A stretch of DNA of 64,000 bases from Guillardia theta CCMP2712 (taxonomy: Eukaryota > Cryptophyceae > Pyrenomonadales > Geminigeraceae). The stretch lies in the NCBI RefSeq assembly GCF_000315625.1, contig NW_005434589.1, forward strand, positions 90,865 to 154,864, written 5' to 3'. Positions 9,390 to 19,683 of the stretch are shown piece by piece. The notes beneath the pieces were generated by a model. The model ran no database searches and had not been told where the DNA came from. It saw only the letters and a program-made list of their open reading frames with translations. Every line of letters starts with the position of its first letter. Position 1 is the first letter of the stretch. The position numbers and the translations under genes are program-made.

Positions 9390-12300
9390 TTAGAAAAATG
9401 CCATGTGTTTGCGTTTCGAGTCTGAGCTTGGCGAAGGCTTCTCGCTCCTGCTTTTGAGCTCTTGTCGCAGTCGCTCGATCTCATTCTGAGAATCGATTTG
9501 GATAGACACAGCAGTCTTGATACGCTTCTTCAATGCGTCCATCATCCTTAATCTCCTCATGTGGCACTTCTTGGCATCACTGTTGATTTGATTCAGTTCC
9601 TCTTGAATCTGTAAGATTTCAGGCAAAATTCTTATGAGAAGTCGTTGCAATTCAACTTTCATAGCGCACATGCATTCATTCGCTCGTTTTAGACAATCTT
9701 TTTGCAAAGCACTTCGCAAAGAAAGAGTATTTGACCGGAACAAGCAAAAAAAGCGAATAATATCTTTGATTGCTCGATCTCTAACAATTTTTGAATTGAA
9801 AACTTGCAGTTGTCTGGTTTTTTGGACCCAATCCCCCCAAGTATTCAATATTCTCGAAATGAAACGATTAGCAAATAAATGGGATAACTTGTCTGATCTT
9901 TTCAGATGTCTCCTAATTTGACAATGTCTTTTCCAGATCGCAAGTATCTGAGTTAGATGACAATTCCTCAACCTTCGCACCAAAATCGACGAACAACATT
10001 GTTCCACGGACAGACCATACCAGTTCTTGCTGCTTCTGAACAACGTCCAAGCCCGAAACGTTCTCCTGAGACAGAAGTGCATCGAGTAGTGGGACGATTT
10101 GTGACTCAATCTTGCGTACTCCCTGAACCTCTTGCAGAAAACAAAGTACTGAAAGAGCAGCAAAGAAGTCTGACGAAACCTGAAAATATCCACAATAAGA
10201 TAGGCACGCTTAAGATCCTTGAGTCGTTGAGCCCAACGAAAGAAGCATGACCGCAAAAGAAAACCGAAAAAGCGAACACGAAAACGACGAACTTTTGAAG
10301 CGTTGCCCCGCTGTCCGGCGACGCTCGCCTGCCACCGCCGCAGCCCCCTCGCCGCCTCGACCGTCCTCCATGTCCTCGCGACCTGTCCTAGGACCGCCAG
10401 GGCCTCCTTCCTCCGGCCCGCCTGCTCCCGCCACCTCTCCAGCGCCCTCCCGGCCTCCTGGCCTCTCCACCGCCTGCAGATCTTCTCTGCCCTAGACCTC
10501 AGCCGCTTGCTCTCTCCTGTCCACTCCCTCCATCGCCTCACCGCCCCCGCTGCCTTTCCGCTCCGCATCGTCCCGATCACTCGTGCCGCTACCTCGCGCA
10601 GCCGCCCCCTTGTCGCCTTCCTGGCTTGCCAGCGCTCTAGCCAGCCCGCCAGCTCCAGGCTCCGCCACCGCTGTACTACCTTCCCCGCCTTGGCCCGCAA
10701 GCCCCGCCCCTCCGCTACCCGCTCCTGCCACCGCCCTAGCGCCGCCCCGACCTCCAGGCTCCGCATCCGCTGCACTACCCGCCGACATATCTCCGCCCCC
10801 CGCCGCCTCTCCGCTGCCCGCCCTGACCACTGCTCCCACGCCCGCCCTACCTCCCTGTACCTCAGCCGCGCCGCCGCTCGGCTCACCACCCTCCGCGCCT
10901 GCCGCCTCCTTGCCGCCTCCTCCTGCCACCGCCCTAGCGCCCGAGCTTGCGACCCCTGCATCCAGCGCTGCACTGCCCTCCGCCCCTTCGCCTCCCTCTC
11001 CCGCTGTCCGGCGACGCTCGCATGCCACCGCCGCAGCCCCCTCGCCAGCCTCGACCGTCCTCCATGTCCTCGCGACCTGTCCTAGGACCGCCAGGGCCTC
11101 CTTCCTCCGGCCCGCCTGCTCCCGCCACCTCTCCAGCGCCCTCCCGGCCTCCTGGCCTCTCCACCGCCTGCAGATCTTCTCTGCCCTAGACCTCAGCCGC
11201 TTGCTCTCTCCTGTCCACTCCCTCCATCGCCTCACCGCCCCCGCTGCCTTTCCGCTCCGCATCGTCCCGATCACTCGTGCCGCTACCTCGCGCAGCCGCC
11301 CCCTTGTCGCCTTCCTGGCTTGCCAGCGCTCTAGCCAGCCCGCCAGCTCCAGGCTCCGCCACCGCTGTACTACCTTCCCCGCCTTGGCCCGCAAGCCCCG
11401 CCCCTCCGCTACCCGCTCCTGCCACCGCCCTAGCGCCGCCCCGACCTCCAGGCTCCGCATCCGCTGCACTACCCGCCGACATATCTCCGCCCCCCGCCGC
11501 CTCTCCGCTGCCCGCCCTGACCACTGCTCCCACGCCCGCCCTACCTCCCTGTACCTCAGCCGCGCCGCCGCTCGGCTCACCACCCTCCGCGCCTCCCGCC
11601 TCCTTGCCGCCTCCTCCTGCCACCGCCCTAGCGCCCGAGCTTGCGACCCCTGCATCCAGCGCTGCACTGCCCTCCGCCCCTTCGCCTCCCTCTCCCGCTG
11701 TCCGGCGACGCTCGCCTGCCACCGCCGCAGCCCCCTCGCCGCCTCGACCGTCCTCCATGTCCTCGCGACCTGTCCTAGGACCGCCAGGGCCTCCTTCCTC
11801 CGGCCCGCCTGCTCCCGCCACCTCTCCAGCGCCCTCCCGGCCTCCTGGCCTCTCCACCGCCTGCAGATCTTCTCTGCCCTAGACCTCAGCCGCTTGCTCT
11901 CTCCTGTCCACTCCCTCCATCGCCTCACCGCCCCCGCTGCCTTTCCGCTCCGCATCGTCCCGATCACTCGTGCCGCTACCTCGCGCAGCCGCCCCCTTGT
12001 CGCCTTCCTGGCTTGCCAGCGCTCTAGCCAGCCCGCCAGCTCCAGGCTCCGCCACCGCTGTACTACCTTCCCCGCCTTGGCCCGCAAGCCCCGCCCCTCC
12101 GCTACCCGCTCCTGCCACCGCCCTAGCGCCGCCCCGACCTCCAGGCTCCGCATCCGCTGCACTACCCGCCGACATATCTCCGCCCCCCGCCGCCTCTCCG
12201 CTGCCCGCCCTGACCACTGCTCCCACGCCCGCCCTACCTCCCTGTACCTCAGCCGCGCCGCCGCTCGGCTCACCACCCTCCGCGCCTCCCGCCTCCTTGC

Positions 12301-15300
12301 CGCCTCCTCCTGCCACCGCCCTAGCGCCCGAGCTTGCGACCCCTGCATCCAGCGCTGCACTGCCCTCCGCCCCTTCGCCTCCCTCTCCCGCTGTCCGGCG
12401 ACGCTCGCCTGCCACCGCCGCAGCCCCCTCGCCGCCTCGACCGTCCTCCATGTCCTCGCGACCTGTCCTAGGACCGCCAGGGCCTCCTTCCTCCGGCCCG
12501 CCTGCTCCCGCCACCTCTCCAGCGCCCTCCCGGCCTCCTGGCCTCTCCACCGCCTGCAGATCTTCTCTGCCCTAGACCTCAGCCGCTTGCTCTCTCCTGT
12601 CCACTCCCTCCATCGTCTCACCGCCCCCGCTGCCTTTCCGCTCCGCATCGTCCCGATCACNNNNNNNNNNNNNNNNNNNNNNNNNNNNNNNNNNNNNNNN
12701 NNNNNNNNNNNNNNNNNNNNNNNNNNNNNNNNNNNNNNNNNNNNNNNNNNNNNNNNNNNNNNNNNNNNNNNNNNNNNNNNNNNNNNNNNNNNNNNNNNNN
12801 NNNNNNNNNNNNNNNNNNNNNNNNNNNNNNNNNNNNNNNNNNNNNNNNNNNNNNNNNNNNNNNNNNNNNNNNNNNNNNNNNNNCGCCTCTCCGCTGCCCG
12901 CCCTGACCACTGCTCCCACGCCCGCCCTACCTCCCTGTACCTCAGCCGCGCCGCCGCTCGGCTCACCACCCTCCGCGCCTCCCGCCTCCTTGCCGCCTCC
13001 TCCTGCCACCGCCCTAGCGCCCGAGCTTGCGACCCCTGCATCCAGCGCTGCACTGCCCTCCGCCCCTTCGCCTCCCTCTCCCGCTGTCCGGCGACGCTCG
13101 CCTGCCACCGCCGCAGCCCCCTCGCCGCCTCGACCGTCCTCCATGTCCTCGCGACCTGTCCTAGGACCGCCAGGGCCTCCTTCCTCCGGCCCGCCTGCTC
13201 CCGCCACCTCTCCAGCGCCCTCCCGGCCTCCTGGCCTCTCCACCGCCTGCAGATCTTCTCTGCCCTAGACCTCAGCCGCTTGCTCTCTCCTGTCCACTCC
13301 CTCCATCGTCGGACTTCTCTTTCGGCTTGCCGCATTCGCATGCTGACATGTATCTCCACGCTCCTCGCTACCGCGGTCTCTGCTATGGCCCGCAAGCCCC
13401 GCCCCTCCGCTACCCGTTTCTTCCAGTGCCACTGCATTTCTCTCATTCTGACGGTGTGCATATGTTTGGATGCTATTTTTAGTTTTCTGTTTCGTTCTGA
13501 CTTAGCTTGAGCTTGACTTTTCCATTGTTCAAACCAATGATTTCGAGTATTTTTTTCATATGTTTTTTTCAGGTGTTGGATATGGTTCTTCGTTTGGATC
13601 TCCTCATTCAAACTTTGTTGCCAGTTGCTTAACCTTTTTTTCATCTGTTTCATCTCAAACATTGTTTTAGTCTGTCGTTTGATGACTTGTGTGTAAACCA
13701 TCGTTTTCCACAAATTCAGTTTTCCTCTTGCGATCCTTTGTCGAGTTTTGTTGAGATAGTTCTTTGACAGCATCGAAATTTTTGTGATCTTGTGTAAAAA
13801 GGCCCAAACATAGTATTTTCTATTCCTGTTGGTCCAGTTTTGTACATATCTACTGAAAATTGACAGATTTTCATCTTCTATGTTGTACAAGCATGAAATG
13901 CAAAGTCGAACATTATTCTCCAGGTGTTTCAATGTTTGTTCCATTTGTATCTTCCAATTTTCAAGAGTATTCCTAAAAACCATCTTTTGGTGTGATAATT
14001 TCAAGCAATGGTCATTCCATGTGTCAATGCATCCATCGATAAGTTGGTATTCCGTTGCTTCTTGAGGTCCCGTGGAAGAAAGCAAGCTTCTTTCTTCTTC
14101 CTTTGATTCGAGCAGTTCTCTCAATTTTGCCAGCATTTCAAACAATCTGGCATCATCCATCAATTCTCTTCTATCCATTCTTTGAAGCACAACTGCGACT
14201 ATTTCTGGTTCTACCGTGTACTTGCCCTGCTTGTTGCAAGCAGAGTTTCAGTTAGAAAATCTTAGAAAATGAATGAAATTGGTCACCTCTTCGATTCCTT
14301 TCATCAAAGTTAATTCTACCGATGTTCCTGGAACATCAGATCCAATTACTGCATCTTGAAATTGCTGATAGCTCTGCAAATCAAATGTTTTCCCGTCCAC
14401 TTGTAAGATTGTATCCCCAACGCTCAAATGTTTGCAGTAGTATGCTGGACTACCGACAACCACATGATTTACAGTGAAATCATTCAGCATCAATCCAATC
14501 TTCAAATCATGCATAATTATTTGTCAGCAGTTCGTGGTCATTGATGCTAAGGCTCACCGTCGTTTTCGGCGATAGCGTTTGAACGTGTAAATCTTCATTT
14601 GCATTCGATTTCTCCGCATTCAATATATTGTGACCGACTTGCAGCTGCGAAAGCATGCAAAGCAGAACATTTTTCAATTTCGATGGACTACAAGGAAATA
14701 TGTTACTTCATGATATACGTTGACGAAGAAGAATCAGGAAGGCTAAAAAGATCGACCTGCTCTGATGAGTTTCATTCTTGAGAGTCGAATCCAGTTGAGG
14801 AAATCTTTTCAGTTTATCAAGTAGCATCTTCATAGTATTCATCTCGTTGATGATAAAGCCTTCCTGCAACAAGGTGAGACTTGAATAAATCCTTTTCTCG
14901 TTTCGATTGCATTTGGAAAAAACAAGATACCAATTCCTGCTTGACATGGTGAAATTCCTTTCTCTTTAACGTAGTTCGTTTTTCTCTCTTGTCCTGATAT
15001 TCAATGATTTACGAAATACAATCCTGTGAACTTTTCAGTACATTACCTGATGGTCAATAAGAGTCAAAGCGATGTCTGGGTTCTCGTTTTCATATGCATC
15101 CAAATTTTCGATTGAAAGGGAACCAGCTGGTTTGTCATCAATCATGGTCACAACATCACCAATCTGCAGTGTTCGGTCGCAATGTGCAGGGCTTCCGTAG
15201 ATAACGCTGTGAACATTGCACCCATCCATAATGAGCCCAGCCTTTTTCAAACGAATTAGAAGATTCATTCGTTTTTGATCAGAACCACCGTCTTGCTTGC

Positions 15301-16735
15301 AAGCTTCTTTTCATCGTATGCATTCTCGAAGGTTTCAAAATAATTGTCTATCAAAGAGTAAGCTTTTCTGTGAGTTTCTTCTAAGTCTTCTGAAATCTCC
15401 ATCCACTGATTCTGCAATACAAAGAAACTTGAATCAAATTTAGGATATGAAATATTCTGATTTTCATGAGTAGTCTGATATCCATGTTTTGTCATTTGTA
15501 AGTCAAAATTTTGTTCTTTGAGCAAGGCAATCTGCGATGACTCAGTTTGAAATGCAACGATGGTTCAATTCAAAGAGGAGAACCTGCTCTTGTAATTTTA
15601 CTTCCTGCAGCTCTAGCTCGGCGAGCTTGTTGCGAGCAACCTCTAGCTCACTTTCAAGACTGGTTATCTGAGCCTCGTATTTCATCTGAGACGTTGAAAA
15701 ATAACGAAAAAGATCAGGGACCCATCGAAGCTACACATCAAGGCTCACAATTTGGACTTTATTTGTATTTGTCTGATCAGGTTTTGTGAATTCTCTGTTC
15801 TTGTCTCAAGTGTCATTGCTATTGTTTCATAAGAGTTTGAGAAATACCGTGTCTTGTACATGCAGCTTCAATGTATTCAAAATTTCGTTCACCCTCTTGC
15901 TGGAGATTTCGCCTTTATGCTGGGCAGGTTCTTGTTTTAGAGGCAAAATTCACAACAAAAACAATTTTGTACCTGAAGTTTTAAGACATTCTCAGAAATT
16001 TTCCTGTCATGTTCAGTAGATGCTTTCAGAATCTTTGTCCAGAGGGAGATTGCTTCGTCGATGAGAAAGGCAAGATGTTCATCTTTAGCCCGATTCTTCA
16101 GGTTTGTAAAAATCTCAAACATCGCTCTCCTGTCAGCAATGATCTCTGATGCGACTCTCTTCAACTTGACTTCAGAAACGTCCTGGCACAGGCCATCTCA
16201 GGAGGAATTTATCAGCACTAGAGGATGATTTACGTTGTTTTGGTGCCTTATCTGTAATGAAACAAATGTTCCAGGTACGTCAGAACCAATGATTGCACTT
16301 GGAGCAGTCTCTTGTGTAACAGGCTTGTGGTCAACCATGAGGATTCTGTCTCCTCGTGAAAGCTCCTTGGAATCGTATGCGGGTCCACCATATACCTATT
16401 ACAGGAGGCAACGTAAGTTGTGTATAACTTTTCAATCATGTTTACTCACGATGTTCTCGATAGTGCATCCCTTCAGCATCAAACCAACCTGATGAAAAGA
16501 AAAGATCAGTACCTCTGGAAGTAATGTTGATCAGATCGTGGATACCGTAGTCTTTGTGCTGAATCTTGCTGTATCGAGATGAAATGGCACAGAGAGTATG
16601 TTGGTGCCAAACAGAGTTTGCAAGTCTTCAGTTATTAAGAGAGCTTCATTAACCAATTTCACACTGGTTTCAGTTGTATGGTTCTGAATTTCCATTTTTG
16701 AGAGAAGGCAATCAAGGGACAAAACCTTCTAATCA
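9390..16735 (-). CDS. Giant PDZ/coiled-coil/Sfi1-type repeat protein (frame break at 11047, gap at 12661-12883)
   Basis: Read 5' to 3' on the minus strand: helical exon (16735-16545), PDZ (GLMLKGCTIENI, then VYGGPAYDSKELSRGDRILM, 16490-16235), coiled-coil exons (16175-15290), second PDZ (YGSPAHCDRTLQIGDVVTMI, about 15240-15050), linker exons, third PDZ (14499-14287, GSPAYYCKHLSVGDTILQVD), then one very long exon (14226-9390). That exon has diverged repeats, a block of near-identical 33-residue units (ALGRWQE, GWLERWQAR, RALERWREQ) and diverged repeats again (CFFRWAQRL, ILAIWKRHC). The Trp-centred 33-residue period matches Sfi1 centrin-binding repeats, so a centrosome/basal-body or flagellar-root role is inferred. 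The introns before PDZ 1 and 3 fall at the same codon (KTT|VGLML, KTT|IGLML), showing internal duplication. A single extra base at 11047 breaks the frame. The first exon is uncertain. Confidence 0.8.
10308..13308 (-). repeat. 693-bp tandem repeat array (7 x 33 codons)
   Basis: A 693-base unit recurs head to tail at least 4.3 times: the landmark CCTAGACCTCAGCC sits at 10491, 11185, 11878, 12571 and 13264, spacings 694, 693, 693, 693. Copies are nearly identical at DNA level. One unit encodes 231 residues, which split into seven 33-residue Trp-containing Sfi1-like repeats. Base composition is very GC-rich, unlike the AT-rich flanks of the same exon. The array is interrupted by an N run whose length keeps the period. 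Confidence 0.95.
12661..12883. other. Assembly gap (223 N) inside the repeat array
   Basis: Run of N within one 693-base unit. Landmarks on both sides remain exactly 693 bases apart, so the gap length agrees with the repeat period and the coding frame continues across it. Confidence 0.99.
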
Positions 16736-17893
16736 AATATAGTATGGAATTACCCAGCGGTCAAGCAATACTGGAGTCAAGTCTGCACGTTTCGCCTTGC
16801 CAGTTCGAAGGATATTATAAGCAGTGGCTGAGGGGCAGAAGAAGAGAGCACAAGCAGACAAGCTCCTTGCAAGGGATCGCAACCTACACTGAGCTCTCTG
16901 TCTTCCTCTCGCTTGTGACCATTACAGGATCCTAAAGTGACTCAATACAACTACCCTACCCCTTGTCAATTGCCTCGTCAAGGCCAGACCCGGGGGTGCA
17001 GGGTGATATTAGCAGCCTATTCTTGTTCCGTCGGTAGGACGGCAGGAGTGGCCTGTCCTTCTGATCTCTGTTGTGATTCCAATAGTTGGGTCACTAGCCG
17101 GCTGGGCCCGGGGCGGAGTAGCGGTTTTCGCTGCCTCCTTCGTTTCCTAGTGTTTGATTGAGGCGGGTTTGTAGGCTTTATCCTCGTCCTCCTTTGTTTG
17201 CTCCGGTTTGCCTTTCTTTTTCAGTCACGCAATAAACCGTCGGAATAGCAATTGTGACCTGACAAAGACAAGTTATATGATATGATGGAATAGCAATTGT
17301 GACCTGACCTGACAAAGACAAGTTATATGATATGATGATAAAGACAAATCATACGATGGTAAGACAAGTCAAGTTGTGATCGTTGAAGACTGACTCAAAA
17401 GCTGCAGATTTGGAAGCTGAATCATTTTACGTGAATTTATTAAACTACTGGCACCCAACTTGGTTGCTGAATGACTATTATAATATCATTTACTATTGAA
17501 TGCCAACGTCACACGAATGCGACATAATCTTGTGGCTCTTCTTCGACGGTACGGTATAAATAGGAAAACTTTGGGTGCACGGCCGCTCCCAACGATTACT
17601 CCTTCCTACGAAGTAAACACGGCCGGCGCCTTGTTTATTGGCAGCCAGCCGCCGTACTGCCGCCCTCCCACGGTCTCTGCCAGGGTCTCTGCAGTCAGCT
17701 GAGTCTGCAGTACTCGGTCAGAGTACCAGTCAGAGCATCTGTCAGCTGCCGGCGGCCGGGCCGGGCCGGTCCGGTCACGGCGGGGCGTCAGCCGCCGGGG
17801 CGTTCTGCGGGGCCGCGGTTCCGAGTTCAGGTGCGGGGCGTTGTTTAACTGGGTGGGTATGAGCGGGGACGAGGATTGCGTCCATTGCTGGTC
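16736..17893. other. Intergenic spacer with tandem duplication and GC-rich island
   Basis: Possible 5' exon of the Sfi1-like gene in 16736-16925. At about 17243-17335 a segment of roughly 48 bases is duplicated in tandem (GGAATAGCAATTGTGACCTG ... TTATATGATATGATG), the second copy with an extra CTGAC. From 17570 to 17850 a GC-rich island is full of CCGG, CAGTC and GGGCC words. The DJ-1-domain gene begins just after it. Confidence 0.5.
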
Positions 17894-19587
17894 ATGGCTG
17901 GCACAAAGCTGCTAGCGGGGTTGCTAGCACTGTACTGGACACAAGTTGAGATGGAACTGATGCCTCTCGGTAGGACGAGAGATAATCTTGCCCTCGATGT
18001 TGGCTTGAGCCGTCTCTGTCGTCTGAGAGAGAACCTCAGAGGTGGATATAATGATGACATCATGCTCGGGAACGAGCGGAAAAGGGCTAGGAATGATCAG
18101 ACATGCATGAGTGAGAAAGGAGGAAGGACGATGCGTGACAGACAAGATAGTCACAATGATGAGGAGAAGAGGCTTCATGACACCCATATCTATGACTTTG
18201 AGGAGACGGATGAGTTGGAGGATAACGATAAGCAAATGCTGAAAGACATGTATGCAAAGGCCGCAAAGGATTACCCCGATTATGAATTCCAGCGAATACT
18301 TGAACAAGACAAAGAAGAAGAACTGAGGAGCACGCGACTGGATCGTGGAGCGCTCGTCCTTGTGGGGAATGGAGTAGAAGAACTGGACGTGGTCAGTTTT
18401 GTCACGGCTCTAAAGGAAGCCAACATTGAAGTTGTGACCGCTTCAATCGAAGGTAATCGAACGATCCGGGGCAAACAGAGCTTGACCTTCCGAGCTGACA
18501 CCATCCTGTCTGATGTCGACAAACCTCTGGACTTCCTGGGGGTTGTGATCCCCGGTGGAAACAAGAACTATACTTTGACCATGTCGAGAGACGAGCGGGT
18601 TAGAGTGCTTGTCCGCTGCCAGTATGATCGTAAAGGCATCTGCTGCTCTCTTGGAAGTGGAGTAATTACGCTTAAAAATTCCGGCATCCTCTACGGACGG
18701 CAGTACACGGCTCCTCCGGATCTGAGAGAGCAACTCCCCGATCTGGAAGAAGATGTAGCGGTCAAAGCAGATGAGAATGTTGTGACGTCACAGGGAGGAG
18801 GAACAGCGTTGGATGCAGCCATGACGCTGGTCGAGCTATATCAGGGGCAGACAGCAGCTGTTCGTGTGGCCAGAGCTTGTCGACATCCGAGGTTGGACAC
18901 CAAGTATTGTAGCATGCCTATTCACATCGACGAAGCATACAATATTCCGCAATCTGTTATGGAGCCAAACGATGACCTGGAGATTCTCCGTCCCTGCATT
19001 GGTTCATTTCCACCTCGGAAACGGTTCAACGAATCTCAGTTTGAAGAAGCATGGGGAGAGCATGACAACGAGCTGCGAGAGCATGACAACGAGCTGCGAG
19101 AGCACGAGGCGATGATATCTCAATTATACTTCGTCAACGGCTGTCAGAGATGCACAGAAGAGTATCAAGCTAAGCTAGAGAAAGACGGGTCGCTCATCAA
19201 CTCACAGTGGGATGCATGTTCTCATGTCATCGAAGCGGAGAACAGCATGCAAGGAGATCTACAGATCGGCGAGAAGGCTAGCGAGGTGAGCTATGATCTC
19301 CTCCTGGTTGACTTGATGGAACCGAACAGGTTGAGAAAGTTTCTGCCCTCCTGTCGTTGCTGTCAGGAGCAGAAGCACCTGCAGGCAGGGGGACGAGCTT
19401 TAACTTTGATCGATCGTGGGATACAGCAGAGAAGGTCAGTCTCATGCTTTTGCGTAGCTCCGAATGATTTCTTCACGTTGGACAGCCCGAGCAGGAGGAG
19501 GTCACTCGCTTGTGGGAGGCAGGAGAAATCTCCGATGAGACTTTCCTCACGGCAAAGACTATCGACTTGTATCTCGCATCCGGCTGA
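17894..19587 (+). CDS. DJ-1/PfpI-domain protein with acidic N-terminal and extra C-terminal regions
   Basis: Three exons: 17894-19285, 19330-19434, 19486-19587; these joins give a clean C-terminus (RLWEAGEISDETFLTAKTID, then LYLASG). Residues about 150-335 form a DJ-1/PfpI fold: RGALVLVGNGVEELDVVSF (Glu of the active-site pair), VVIPGGNKNY, the nucleophile elbow GICCSLGSG (two adjacent Cys, codons 18641-18646), and SQGGGTALDAAMTLVELY. The family acts in redox sensing, deglycation or peptidase-like roles. The N-terminal 150 residues are charged and apparently disordered; a 21-base unit coding EHDNELR is duplicated at about 19057-19098. A later ATG at 18062 could also start the protein, since the first 56 residues are not family-like. 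Specific function unknown. Confidence 0.8.
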
Positions 19588-19683
19588 TAGGATTTCCTGA
19601 CGAGCAAGGAGCGGCTATTCAACTCCAGCAGATGCCCTTCATCCATTTCTCAGCCAATCATTCAATGACAGTTTCAACGGAAA

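Noticed and set aside
10583-13510. Open frame of 975 codons on the plus strand across the repeat array
   Set aside because: It is the complement of the GC-rich Sfi1-like repeat exon. All alternative frames there are open because of composition and the 693-base (multiple of three) period; the product is low-complexity Ala/Pro/Arg/Ser, and the minus-strand frame continues into conserved flanking exons.
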